Shown piece after piece: positions 34,948-45,007 of a stretch of 64,000 nucleotides of DNA. The notes below the pieces were generated by a model that worked only from the letters and a program-made list of their open reading frames with translations, made no database searches and was not told the origin of the DNA. Origin of the DNA: Clostridia bacterium (GTDB lineage: Bacteria; Bacillota; Clostridia; Oscillospirales; Acutalibacteraceae); NCBI GenBank assembly GCA_017502085.1, contig JAFVVQ010000050.1, positions 1 through 64,000 of the forward strand, given 5' to 3'. How positions within the stretch are numbered: position 1 is the stretch's first letter; every line of letters starts with the position of its first letter. The position numbers and the translations under genes are program-made.

Positions 34948-35316
34948 TTATTCTTCGTCCTCTTCGACGTCGGTAATAACCATATTGCCGAGTGCTCTGG
35001 TGATATCCATACCCTTTTCGATAGAATCATCCGCAATGAATTTAAGCTCGGGAGTCTTGCGCAGATGAAGACGTTTGCCGACTTCTCTGCGGATGAATCC
35101 CGTTGCACAGGTCAGACCTTTGACTGCAAGCTTCGCAGTTTCAATACCTTCAATCGCACTCACATACACTTTCGCAAACGAAGCATCGGAGCTGATTTCA
35201 ACATTGACAACCGTAAGCATAACGTCTCTGACTCTGGGGTCTTTGAGCTCGCGGATTATCGCCGCAAGCTCTCTTTTTATATCTTCGGATACTCTGTCAA
35301 TTCTGTACCCTGCCAT
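34948..35316 (-). CDS. rbfA: Ribosome-binding factor A
   Basis: The 122-residue KH-like protein begins AGYRIDRVSEDIKRELAAII, followed by DPRVRDVMLTVVNVEISSD and the conserved FIRREVGKRLHLRKTPELKF. It aids maturation of the 30S subunit near the 16S rRNA 5' helix. A short acidic tail (VEEDEE) ends the protein. It follows infB in the conserved translation operon. Confidence 0.95.
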   Translation of the reverse strand: MAGYRIDRVSEDIKRELAAIIRELKDPRVRDVMLTVVNVEISSDASFAKVYVSAIEGIETAKLAVKGLTCATGFIRREVGKRLHLRKTPELKFIADDSIEKGMDITRALGNMVITDVEEDEE

Positions 35317-35344
35317 AGTTAATCATCCTTTTTTATAAGTGGGA

Positions 35345-37828
35345 TCAATCTCTGTATTCTTCGGTAATGAATGCTTCGAAGACGTCGCCTTCCTTGATAT
35401 CGTTGAACTTATTCAGACCGATACCGCAGTCGTAACCTGATGCAACTTCCTTAACGTCATCCTTGAAGCGGCGGAGTGAAGCCATTTCGTCTTCTGTGAT
35501 AACAATACCGTCTCTGACTACGCGGATTTTTGCACCTCTGGTGATTTTGCCGCTGATAACGTGGCAACCTGCGATATTGCCGACAGATGAAATCTTAACA
35601 ACCTGACGGACTTCAGCCTTACCGATATCAACATCTCTGAACTTGGGAGCAAGCATACCCTTGATAGCTGCTTCAATTTCTTCGATGCAATCGTAGATGA
35701 CTCTGTAGCATCTGATTTCAACACCGTCACGCTCTGCATTGTCAGAAGCAACGCTGTCAGGTCTGACGTTGAAGCCGACAATGATTGCATTTGATGCGCT
35801 CGCAAGCATAACGTCGCTTTCGCTGACCGCACCGACACCCGAGTGGATAACTTTAACGCGGACTTCTTCGTTGGAAAGCTTTGCAAGACTCTGCTTGACC
35901 GCTTCTGCTGAACCCTGAACGTCAGCCTTGATGATGATATTGAGGTCCTTAAGCTGACCTTCCTGAATTGAAGCAAAGAGATTGTCGAGAGTAACCTTCT
36001 GGTACTCCTTGAACTGGTCTTCCTTTGCCTTGTTCTTTCTCTGCTCAACAAGCTCTCTTGCAAGGCGTTCGTCCTTAACTGCGTCGAATCCGTCACCTGC
36101 CTGGGGAACTTCGTCAAGACCCATAATTTCAACGGGAACCGAAGGACCTGCAGTATTGACCTTTCTGCCCTTATCGTCTGTCATAACTCTTACGCGGCCG
36201 ACAGACGTACCTGCAACGATGATATCTCCCGCATTGAGAGTACCCTTCTGAACAAGAAGAGTTGAAACGGGGCCTCTGCCCTTATCAAGTCTTGCTTCGA
36301 TAACAACGCCCTTTGCGGAACGGTTGGGATTTGCCTTAAGTTCCTGAACTTCCGCAACAAGAAGAACAGATTCAAGAAGGCTGTCGATACCCATTCTGGT
36401 GTGAGCAGAAACGGGAACGCAGATTGTATCGCCGCCCCATTCTTCGGGAATAAGTTCGTGCTCTGTGAGCTGCTGAAGAATTCTGTCGGGGTTGGCGGTG
36501 GGTTTATCCATCTTGTTGATGGCAACGATAATCTGAACGCCCGCTGCCTTTGCGTGGTTGATAGCTTCAATTGTCTGGGGCATAATACCGTCATCGGCTG
36601 CAACAACAAGGATTGCGATATCCGTTGCCATTGCACCTCTCAGACGCATCGACGTGAACGCTGCGTGACCGGGAGTATCGAGGAAGGTGATCTTCTGCCC
36701 GTTGAGGTCAACTCTGTAAGCACCGATATGCTGTGTGATACCGCCTGCTTCGGTTGAAGTGACGGATGTATTTCTGATTGCATCAAGAAGCGAAGTCTTA
36801 CCGTGGTCAACGTGTCCCATAACAACAACGACGGGATCTCTGGGAAGAAGATTCTCTTCGGTATCCTCCGTATCGTCGATGATTCTGTCTTCGATTGTAA
36901 CAACAACCTGCTTCTCAACCTTTGCACCGAGTTCTTCTGCAAGGATTGCAGCGGTATCGTAGTCGAGAACTTCGTTGACTGTTGCCATCTGACCGAGCAT
37001 AAAGAGCTTCTTGATAACTTCAGCGGCAGTCATCTTGAGCATTGCGGCAAGTTCACCGACGGTGATTTCCTCGGGAAGCTTGAGCTGAAGCTGAGGCTTC
37101 TTTGCTCTTTCAGCGGCAATTCTCTTGAGTCTTTCAGCCTCTGTTTCTCTTCTTGAGGTACGTGTACCCTGTTTTCTGTACTGCTGACTCTTCTGCTTGA
37201 TTTTCTGCTTGCTTACGGAATTATCATGCTGCTGAGTCTTGTTTGTGGGAGCAATATTCTCGTATCTCTCGTTATACTTATCGAGATCAACGTTACTTGC
37301 TCTTGTATCGACAGTACGTGCTTCGCCCTTTGTTCTGGACTGCATCGGCTTATCGTCTTTTTTCTTTTCGAGCTGGGGTGCAGCCTTTTTCTGAGGCATA
37401 GGAGGAAGTTTGTCGGCTCTGGGTTTCTGCTGAACGGGCTTATTATTCTGAGCGGGTTTGCCGTCTTCCTTCTTTGCAGGAGCTGCAGACTTATCGGATT
37501 TCTTTTCATCCTTCTTTTCCTCAGCTTTTTCAGGTTTCTTCTCTTCCTTCTTGGCAGGTGCGGCAGAATCTTCCTCTGTCTCAGCTGCGGGAGCATCTTC
37601 AGACTTTGCAGCCTTGGGTGCTGAAGGAACAAAATTGAAATATTCATTCAGATCTTCTGTCTGATTTTCTTTTGTAAAGGTCTCGAAAATAACGTCAAGC
37701 TCATCTTCTTCGAGAGCTGTCATATGCTTTTTCTGACCGTCAAAATACTTTGTAAGCAAATCAACAACGATGTTGCTCTTGATATTGAAGTCTTTAGCGA
37801 CCTCGTGAACTCTGTATTTACTAATCAT
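35345..37828 (-). CDS. infB: Translation initiation factor IF-2
   Basis: The 827-residue protein has a short N-terminal IF2_N domain (residues 1-55), a low-complexity Lys/Glu/Ala/Pro linker to about 230, a second IF2_N domain ([25 protein letters not shown]), then the GTPase domain with [20 protein letters not shown] and NKMDKP, and the C-terminal domains that bind fMet-tRNA. The GTPase motifs are complete. It overlaps the stop of ylxQ by four bases and precedes rbfA. Confidence 0.97.
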   Translation of the reverse strand: MISKYRVHEVAKDFNIKSNIVVDLLTKYFDGQKKHMTALEEDELDVIFETFTKENQTEDLNEYFNFVPSAPKAAKSEDAPAAETEEDSAAPAKKEEKKPEKAEEKKDEKKSDKSAAPAKKEDGKPAQNNKPVQQKPRADKLPPMPQKKAAPQLEKKKDDKPMQSRTKGEARTVDTRASNVDLDKYNERYENIAPTNKTQQHDNSVSKQKIKQKSQQYRKQGTRTSRRETEAERLKRIAAERAKKPQLQLKLPEEITVGELAAMLKMTAAEVIKKLFMLGQMATVNEVLDYDTAAILAEELGAKVEKQVVVTIEDRIIDDTEDTEENLLPRDPVVVVMGHVDHGKTSLLDAIRNTSVTSTEAGGITQHIGAYRVDLNGQKITFLDTPGHAAFTSMRLRGAMATDIAILVVAADDGIMPQTIEAINHAKAAGVQIIVAINKMDKPTANPDRILQQLTEHELIPEEWGGDTICVPVSAHTRMGIDSLLESVLLVAEVQELKANPNRSAKGVVIEARLDKGRGPVSTLLVQKGTLNAGDIIVAGTSVGRVRVMTDDKGRKVNTAGPSVPVEIMGLDEVPQAGDGFDAVKDERLARELVEQRKNKAKEDQFKEYQKVTLDNLFASIQEGQLKDLNIIIKADVQGSAEAVKQSLAKLSNEEVRVKVIHSGVGAVSESDVMLASASNAIIVGFNVRPDSVASDNAERDGVEIRCYRVIYDCIEEIEAAIKGMLAPKFRDVDIGKAEVRQVVKISSVGNIAGCHVISGKITRGAKIRVVRDGIVITEDEMASLRRFKDDVKEVASGYDCGIGLNKFNDIKEGDVFEAFITEEYRD

Positions 37829-38157
37829 TCGGTAACCTCCCCTGATGTTTTCAGAAGCCCAAGCATTGATTTTGCAAAGCCTTCGTCATTAACTGAAAGC
37901 ACTGCGGACCGCAGTCCGGTAGCGCATCTGATATCTTCCATTGTTGAGTGCAGAATGACAACGGGAATGTTTCTGCCATCAAAATTAGCCTCTCGCTCGG
38001 CTTCAAGCCTCAGCCTTTGCGAAGAATCGCTGCTGAGAAGGCAAAGGCGTGCGCTTTTGCTTCTGATTGAACCGATTGCTCCGTCATGACCGCAGCTCAG
38101 CTTTCCCGCTTTGCGGCACATACCGAGAAGAGAAAGGAATTTCGGATTATCCGTCAT
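37825..38157 (-). CDS. ylxQ: L7Ae-like ribosomal protein YlxQ
   Basis: ATG 38157 overlaps the end of ylxR by 11 bases; a much longer frame upstream is antisense-like overlap with ylxR and is rejected. The 110-residue protein shows the L7Ae/L30e fold pattern: [25 protein letters not shown], then [14 protein letters not shown] and [22 protein letters not shown]. It is a probable RNA-binding protein of the K-turn family encoded between ylxR and infB in most Firmicutes. Confidence 0.9.
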   Translation of the reverse strand: MTDNPKFLSLLGMCRKAGKLSCGHDGAIGSIRSKSARLCLLSSDSSQRLRLEAEREANFDGRNIPVVILHSTMEDIRCATGLRSAVLSVNDEGFAKSMLGLLKTSGEVTE

Positions 38158-38419
38158 TTTTAAGTTCATCCTCCATCTTATCGAAAACTCCGTCGGGTAT
38201 TTCGCAGGAGAATGCACGTTCGAATCTTTTTGCTTTTCTGGCCTTTGCAAGGCACTCGGGGTCGTGGCAGACGTAAGCACCTCTGCCGGGTTTCTTGCCG
38301 GTAAGGTCAAGTGAAACCTCACCTTCAGGGCTTCTGACAACCCTGACAAGCTCTTTTTTGGGCTTCATTTCGTTGCAGCCTGTGCATTTTCTCATCGGAA
38401 TACGGCGGGTGGTAGGCAT
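38147..38419 (-). CDS. ylxR: YlxR/RnpM (DUF448) RNA-binding protein
   Basis: The 90-residue protein has the DUF448 signature: RKCTGCNEMKPKKELVRVVR, then GRGAYVCHDPECLAKA and a C-terminal helix. The four cysteines of the two motifs are intact. In B. subtilis the family was reported to bind RNase P RNA and modulate it. It lies between nusA and ylxQ as usual. Confidence 0.93.
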   Translation of the reverse strand: MPTTRRIPMRKCTGCNEMKPKKELVRVVRSPEGEVSLDLTGKKPGRGAYVCHDPECLAKARKAKRFERAFSCEIPDGVFDKMEDELKNDG

Positions 38420-38461
38420 TGGTTCAACTCCTTAATTATATTCGGGACAAACTGCGGAATA

Positions 38462-39538
38462 TCATTCGTCAAAATTGATAACGGGTTCTTCCGTTTCGGG
38501 ATTGATGTCGATTTTCCAGCCTGTGAGCTTTGCGGCAAGACGGGCATTCTGACCCTTGTTGCCGATAGCAAGTGAAAGCTGATTGTTGGGAACAACTACC
38601 TTGCAGGAGCGTTCATCTTCGCTGAGAATTTCAACTGAAACAACGTCAGCGGGAGCAAGAGCAGCCGCAACGTATTCTGCGGGATTCTCGCTGTATCGTA
38701 CGATATCGAGCTTCTCGCCGCCGAGCTGGTCAACGATTCTGTTGACTCTGGCGCCTCTCTGACCGATACATGCACCTACGGGATCAACGTTTTCATCTGC
38801 ACTGTAAACCGCAATCTTGCTTCTTGAGCCTGCTTCACGTGATACTGACTTGATTTCTACAAGACCGTCGAAGATTTCGGGAACTTCGCTTTCAAGAAGA
38901 CGTCTGACAAGACCGGGATGAGTTCTTGAAATTGTTGCTCTGGGACCCTTTGTTGCATCTCTGACTTCTGCGATGTAAACCTTGACGATGTCACCTTCCT
39001 TAAAGCGGTCTGTGGGAAGCTGCTCAGTGCGGAGAAGTCTCTCGGAAATCTTGCCGATTTCAACGAATGCATCGAGAGTTTCGGGGTCAATCTTTGAAAT
39101 CTTTGCGGTAACGATTTCCTGATTCTTATTCTGGAATTCTTCTCTGATCTGACCGTGTTCAGCCTCTCTGATTGCCTGACGGAGAATGTGCTTACCCTTT
39201 TCTGCGGCAATACGGCTGACTTCTTTTGTTTCAAGCTCAATTTCGATAATATCGCCTGCGAGCGCATTCTTCTTGAATCTCTGAGCCTGTTCAACGAGCA
39301 TATCCTCATCGGGGTCAACGATTTCGGAAACAACGTTCTTGCGAACAAACACTCTGATTCTTGCATCATCCTTATCGATTTCGCAAAAAACGATATCCTT
39401 GTTGTTATAGTCTCTCTTAACCGCTGTTACGATTGCTCTCTGAATGCCTTCAAGAAGAGCATCCTGGTTGATATTCTTCTCTTTGCTGAGAAGTCTGACT
39501 GCCTCAAAAAATTCGCTGTTGTTCATTTTGATAATCAA
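38462..39538 (-). CDS. nusA: Transcription termination/antitermination factor NusA
   Basis: The 358-residue protein has the N-terminal RNA polymerase-binding domain, an S1 domain and two KH domains, including VDPVGACIGQRGARVNRIVDQL and LAIGNKGQNARLAAKLTGW. It lacks the extra C-terminal acidic repeats of proteobacterial NusA, the usual form in Firmicutes. It controls pausing, termination and rRNA antitermination. It follows rimP after 27 bases. Confidence 0.97.
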   Translation of the reverse strand: MIIKMNNSEFFEAVRLLSKEKNINQDALLEGIQRAIVTAVKRDYNNKDIVFCEIDKDDARIRVFVRKNVVSEIVDPDEDMLVEQAQRFKKNALAGDIIEIELETKEVSRIAAEKGKHILRQAIREAEHGQIREEFQNKNQEIVTAKISKIDPETLDAFVEIGKISERLLRTEQLPTDRFKEGDIVKVYIAEVRDATKGPRATISRTHPGLVRRLLESEVPEIFDGLVEIKSVSREAGSRSKIAVYSADENVDPVGACIGQRGARVNRIVDQLGGEKLDIVRYSENPAEYVAAALAPADVVSVEILSEDERSCKVVVPNNQLSLAIGNKGQNARLAAKLTGWKIDINPETEEPVINFDE

Positions 39539-39565
39539 TCCTTTCGGTTTATAGTCAAGAATAAA

Positions 39566-40042
39566 TTAAAAACTGAAATCATCAAGTCTGATTTTACTTG
39601 CTTCTTTTTTATCAAACACCATTGCACCGCCGTCTTCAAGGCGGAGTGTGACTGCGTGACCGTCAAAATCCTCAAGAATGCCGTTGAAATCTCTCTGACC
39701 ATCAACTGCTCTGATAAGCTTAACCTTTATTTTTTCACCCCTGCAGGCTTCGAAATGTGCGTCACGCACAAGCTCACGCTCAACGCCGGGAGAAGAAACC
39801 TCGAGGCAGTAGCTCTGCTCAATGGGGTCTGCATCATCGAGAGGCTTATCGATTGCTCGGCTCATATTCTCGCAATCCTCGATGGAAATGCCGCCATCCT
39901 TGTCAATGAAAATACGCAGAAACCAATCAGCACCCTCCTTGACAAATCTGATATCCCAGATTTCAAGACCGAGCTGCTCGGCAATGGGCTTTGCGATTTC
40001 CCATACTGCGGCTACGGTGTTGCCGCCCTTACCTTTTGCCAT
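39566..40042 (-). CDS. rimP: Ribosome maturation factor RimP
   Basis: The start ATG 40042 follows AAGGAGG; the longer frame from 40117 passes through a leader hairpin and is rejected. The 158-residue protein matches RimP: EQLGLEIWDIRFVKEGADWFLRIFIDKDGGISIEDCENMSRAI in pieces, then YCLEVSSPGVERELV. It helps 30S assembly. It is the first gene of the operon that ends with nrnA. Confidence 0.95.
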   Translation of the reverse strand: MAKGKGGNTVAAVWEIAKPIAEQLGLEIWDIRFVKEGADWFLRIFIDKDGGISIEDCENMSRAIDKPLDDADPIEQSYCLEVSSPGVERELVRDAHFEACRGEKIKVKLIRAVDGQRDFNGILEDFDGHAVTLRLEDGGAMVFDKKEASKIRLDDFSF

Positions 40043-40089
40043 GGTGAAATCCTCCTTAATTCTTTTTGAGAATTTTGCTTTTTGCATAA

Positions 40090-40114
40090 ACAAAAGAGCG
40101 GGTCGCCCCACTCT
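40090..40114 (-). promoter_or_regulatory. Hairpin in the rimP leader
   Basis: On the minus strand AGAG-TGGGG-CGA-CCCG-CTCT (40114-40095) forms a stem with one mismatch and is followed by TTTTG. It lies between the operon promoter and rimP, so it may be an attenuator whose readthrough depends on NusA. Confidence 0.55.
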
Positions 40115-40141
40115 CAATCAAAACTAAATCCTACTGTTGTT

Positions 40142-40170
40142 ATTTTAGCACATATGACCGTAAATATCAA
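40142..40170 (-). promoter_or_regulatory. Promoter of the rimP-nusA-infB operon
   Basis: On the minus strand TTGATA (40170-40165), a 17-base spacer and TAAAAT (40147-40142). Confidence 0.8.
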
Positions 40171-40295
40171 GCATTATTTTTATATTTACACCCCAACGGG
40201 ATATTTTCGTTAATTTTCGTACAAAATGGATATTGCTAACCCGATGAATTAGGTATAAAATAATATAAAATTAAGATCACATCAGGTGAATTTCA

Positions 40296-41090
40296 ATGAT
40301 TATCGACTTCCACACACACTGTTTTCCCGATAAAATCGCATCAAAAGCAATGGAGCAGCTTTGCCGCCGCTCGGGAATAATCCGACCCTTCCACGACGGA
40401 AGCGTAGCGGGTCTGCTCGGACTTCAGAAAAAAGACGGCGTTGATTATTCCGTTGTGCTTAACATTGCAACCAATCCCAGACAACAGAAAAACGTCAATG
40501 ACTTTGCAATTTCGCTCAAAGAAATTGACGGTATTATCCCTTTCGGAAGCGTTCATCACAACAGCCCCGATGCTCTTGATGAACTTGAAAGACTGAAAGA
40601 AAACGGAATCAAGGGCATCAAGCTTCATCCCGATTATCAGGATTTTTTTGCAGACGATGAAAAAATGCTCCCGATATATGAAAAAATCGGTCAGTTGGGT
40701 CTGATAACCGTTTTTCATTGCGGTTTCGACATCGGATATCCCGAGCCGATGCACTGCCCTCCCGAAAGACTCGCAAGGATTCTGCCTTCATTCAACGGAG
40801 CGCCCGTTGTTGCAGCTCATTTCGGAGGTCTCTGTGCAAGACAAGAAACACTTGAACACCTTTGCGGCAAAAACGTTTACCTTGACACCGCATATTGCTA
40901 CGGTATGCTTACTCCGAGAAAAGCAAAGGAACTCATCGATATTCACGGCGCAGATAAAATTCTGATGGGCAGCGATGCTCCGTGGAATGCGCCATGGCAG
41001 GATATTGAACTCGTCAGATGCTTCGGTCTCTCTGAAGAAGACGAAAAAGCAGTTCTCGGCGAAAACGCACGAAAACTGCTCGGTCTTTGA
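40296..41090 (+). CDS. Amidohydrolase family protein
   Basis: The 264-residue protein starts MIIDFHTHCFPDKIA with the HxH metal site, then GIKLHPDYQDFF, VFHCGFD, VVAAHFGG and the final catalytic Asp in MGSDAPWNAPWQD. This is the Amidohydro_2-type TIM barrel. The substrate is unknown. The ribosome binding site AGGTG is modest. The gene converges with the HD nucleotidase gene. Confidence 0.85.
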   Translation: MIIDFHTHCFPDKIASKAMEQLCRRSGIIRPFHDGSVAGLLGLQKKDGVDYSVVLNIATNPRQQKNVNDFAISLKEIDGIIPFGSVHHNSPDALDELERLKENGIKGIKLHPDYQDFFADDEKMLPIYEKIGQLGLITVFHCGFDIGYPEPMHCPPERLARILPSFNGAPVVAAHFGGLCARQETLEHLCGKNVYLDTAYCYGMLTPRKAKELIDIHGADKILMGSDAPWNAPWQDIELVRCFGLSEEDEKAVLGENARKLLGL

Positions 41091-41111
41091 TTAACCCGAA
41101 AATATTTCCTG

Positions 41112-41699
41112 TTATCTCAAATCGTCAAGTGTCAGTTCATAAGCAGGAAGAAACTCCTCAAGAAAAACCTTCGCTTCAGGTACATCAAGGGCTTCAACAC
41201 TTTTTCTGACGCCCTCACCCGCCTTGACAAATTCACTGTTGCCCGCTTTTTTCTCTTCAAGACACTTTATGAGAGCACTGATTTTATCAGCCGCCTTGAC
41301 GAGTTTCCAGAGTTCGGCATCCGCTTCATCGGGAATCAGAAACGGTGAAAAATCGGGTCTGAAATCCTCAGGGAGCATTTCAACAAGGCTTTTGCAAGCA
41401 TTATCCTCAACGGTTTTATATGCCGCTCTTACCTCTTCACTGTAATACTTGACAGGAGTCGGCATATCGCCCGTAAGAGTTTCGGGCATATCGTGATAAA
41501 TGCCAAGCAACGCCGTTCTTTCCGCATTATAATTTCTGCCGAACCGCTTGTTTCCGATAACGGCAAGTGCATTTGCAATCACCGCAACCTCAAAACTGTG
41601 TTCGCTGAGATTTTCGCTGTGCTCGTTTCTCATAAGCGCCCAGCGGTTTATATATTTCATTCTTGACGCCATCGCAAAAAATCCGTTATCCATATACAT
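41112..41699 (-). CDS. yfbR: HD-domain 5'-deoxynucleotidase, YfbR-like
   Basis: The 195-residue protein has the YfbR pattern: MKYINRWALMRNEHSENLSEH in pieces, HSFEVAVIANAL, GIYHDMPETLTGDMPTPVKYY and the later DKISALIKCLEEK. The H...HD...D metal set is intact. YfbR enzymes remove phosphate from deoxynucleoside monophosphates, in nucleotide salvage. GGAGG lies just before the start. Confidence 0.92.
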   Translation of the reverse strand: MYMDNGFFAMASRMKYINRWALMRNEHSENLSEHSFEVAVIANALAVIGNKRFGRNYNAERTALLGIYHDMPETLTGDMPTPVKYYSEEVRAAYKTVEDNACKSLVEMLPEDFRPDFSPFLIPDEADAELWKLVKAADKISALIKCLEEKKAGNSEFVKAGEGVRKSVEALDVPEAKVFLEEFLPAYELTLDDLR

Positions 41700-41743
41700 C
41701 CTCCGAAATAAATTAATAAAATAATAACATAAAACCGTTGTTT

Positions 41744-41772
41744 TTGCAACGCCCGATATAGTATATTATAAT
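41744..41772 (+). promoter_or_regulatory. Promoter of the sortase-fusion gene
   Basis: TTGCAA (41744-41749), a 17-base spacer and TATAAT (41767-41772), 30 bases before the start codon. Confidence 0.75.
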
Positions 41773-41802
41773 TATCAGAAATACAACGTAAAGGATTTTG
41801 AA

Positions 41803-43155
41803 ATGAAACGCTGTCTTGCCTGCTACAAAAAATGTGAAGATTCTGTCACAAGCTGTCCGCACTGCGGTTACGGCTCGGAGAATTTTACGCATAATCCGTC
41901 GGCATTGCCCATCGGCACGGTTATAGGAGAAAGATTCGTTACAGGCAAATCGGTCGAAACAGATAACTGCGGTATCGTATACATAGCACTCGATAAGAAT
42001 TCAAAAAAGATTTGCCGTCTGACCGAATACTTTCCGAAAAACAACGTTGTCTCAAGAAAGGGTAATACTGTTGTTTTCAGCGATATCCCGACGGCAGACG
42101 CACGTATTGACGAAATCTGCAAAAGCAACCCCGACTCCGTCAGAGAAAACGGCACCTGCTATTATCTCCCTGCGGTGAATACGGTCGTAATTCCCGAAGA
42201 AAAAAAGCAAAACAAAAAATCGTTACGCAACGTGTTCCGCGCCGTATCATACACCGCAAGTATCATCTGTCTGATTCTCAGCGTGGGTTATCTTCTCAAC
42301 TATTACGTAATTGAGCCATGGCGCCATAACAAACAGACACAGAATCTCTCGGATATGCTTGAGACTACCGCAATATCAAACACAGATATTGACCCGCTTG
42401 AGCAGGTCAGAAAGGATTATCCGGGCGTTGATTTTCCCGACGGTATGAATCTCGCCTTTGCACTTCTTTATTCTCAGAATCCCGAAATTGCGGGCTGGGT
42501 CAGAATCAACGGAACGGATATCGACTTCGCGGTAATGCAGAGTGAAGACAACAACAAGTACCTTAAGACCGACTTTTTCGGCAAAAGCACAAACTACGGT
42601 CAGCCCTATTTCGACTACCGTAACGCTCTTCGCACACTTGACCGCAACACAATTATTCACGGCCACAATATGCGCCACGACGATAAAATCTTCGGTACGC
42701 TTGAGAAATACAGAAACCCTCAGGCGTTCATCGACGCTCCGATCATCGAGATGAAAACTCTTTACGGCAACTATACGTTCAAAATCTATGCCGTTTTCAT
42801 TGTCAACAGTTCACTCGAACAGGATAACGGCAAACGCTTCTACTATAATTTCACTCAGGCTGCCGACGATGATTTTCAGAAATATCTCACTGAACTTGAT
42901 AAACGCAAACTATATACAACGGGAGTGGACATCACGAAATACGATAAAATCATCACTCTTTCAACCTGCTGTTATGATTTCTACGATGCAAGACTTGCCG
43001 TTGTCGGCAGACTTATTCGTGAGGGTGAAAGCACGGAAATTGACCCGTCGCTGGTAACCGTCAACGAAAATCCGAAATTTCCTCAGGCATATTACGATGC
43101 AACAAAAACGGTAAATCCCTATAAAAATGATGAGCACGTTTTCATGGTGCCGTAA
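41803..43155 (+). CDS. Class B sortase fused to zinc ribbon and degenerate kinase N-lobe
   Basis: The 450-residue protein has four parts. Residues 1-24 form a zinc ribbon (C4, C7, C18, C21). Residues 35-92 resemble the N-lobe start of zinc-ribbon Ser/Thr kinases: LPIGTVIGERFVTGK, then IVYIALDK and EYFPKNNVVSRKGNTVV. The Gly-rich loop is lost (ETDNCG) and the ATP-binding Lys of the usual AIKEYFP is replaced (RLTEYFP). A transmembrane helix lies at about 147-170. The C-terminal domain is a class B sortase with H288 in HGHNM, C389 in ITLSTC and R397. The catalytic domain is on the outside, the kinase-like part inside. No sortase substrate gene or LPXTG-type signal is seen nearby. Confidence 0.85.
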   Translation: MKRCLACYKKCEDSVTSCPHCGYGSENFTHNPSALPIGTVIGERFVTGKSVETDNCGIVYIALDKNSKKICRLTEYFPKNNVVSRKGNTVVFSDIPTADARIDEICKSNPDSVRENGTCYYLPAVNTVVIPEEKKQNKKSLRNVFRAVSYTASIICLILSVGYLLNYYVIEPWRHNKQTQNLSDMLETTAISNTDIDPLEQVRKDYPGVDFPDGMNLAFALLYSQNPEIAGWVRINGTDIDFAVMQSEDNNKYLKTDFFGKSTNYGQPYFDYRNALRTLDRNTIIHGHNMRHDDKIFGTLEKYRNPQAFIDAPIIEMKTLYGNYTFKIYAVFIVNSSLEQDNGKRFYYNFTQAADDDFQKYLTELDKRKLYTTGVDITKYDKIITLSTCCYDFYDARLAVVGRLIREGESTEIDPSLVTVNENPKFPQAYYDATKTVNPYKNDEHVFMVP

Positions 43156-43186
43156 ACTGATTTTGCTGAAAAATTGCATAAAATTG

Positions 43187-43213
43187 ACGGGTGTTTTTCG
43201 GCACCCGTTTTTC
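43187..43213 (+). terminator. Intrinsic terminator
   Basis: ACGGGTG (43187-43193) pairs with CACCCGT (43202-43208), followed by TTTTTC. It ends the sortase transcript. Confidence 0.85.
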
Positions 43214-43255
43214 TTTGTTTTTATTTACAAAGGAGTCCCGATATGATACTATTGA

Positions 43256-44776
<1,521 letters not shown>

Positions 44777-44840
44777 CACCTTCATTGCCAATATGCACAT
44801 TTTTTTGTGATGCTTTTGTGCAAAATTACAATATTCAAAA

Positions 44841-44875
44841 AAACTCGCAAAATATCTGTGACATTTTGCGAGTTT
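44841..44875 (+). terminator. Hairpin after abfA
   Basis: AAACTCGCAAAAT (44841-44853) pairs perfectly with ATTTTGCGAGTTT (44863-44875). T's are few on the plus strand, but position and strength fit a terminator. Confidence 0.65.
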
Positions 44876-44923
44876 CGTCATTTATATATGAGAGAAATTT
44901 TGCTCTCAGAAAGGATGGCGAAA

Positions 44924-44959
44924 ATGAGAAAATTTTATTTTGAATTCAGTTTTCCGTGA
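44924..44959 (+). CDS. Possible 11-residue leader peptide
   Basis: ATG 44924 follows AGAAAGGA with ideal spacing and encodes MRKFYFEFSFP before TGA at 44957-44959. A 6-bp hairpin (TGAGAG 44889-44894 with CTCTCA 44903-44908) lies before it, and the stem that overlaps the next gene's ribosome binding site starts one base after its stop. Position, not composition, suggests a leader peptide; it may be chance. Confidence 0.35.
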   Translation: MRKFYFEFSFP

Positions 44960-44995
44960 TTTCATCAAATGAAACAAGTATTTATTTTGATGAAA
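44960..44995 (+). promoter_or_regulatory. Hairpin overlapping the ribosome binding site of the Ig-like protein gene
   Basis: TTTCATCAA (44960-44968) pairs perfectly with TTGATGAAA (44987-44995). The 3' arm covers the first bases of GAAAGG, the ribosome binding site of the gene at 45008. Folding would hinder initiation; ribosomes stalled on the upstream short frame would open it. Confidence 0.45.
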
Positions 44996-45007
44996 GGCGA
45001 TTAAAAC

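Noticed and set aside
39155-40069. Plus-strand frame of 304 codons over nusA and rimP
   Set aside because: Antisense to two certain genes; its Cys/Phe-rich composition is typical of a shadow frame.
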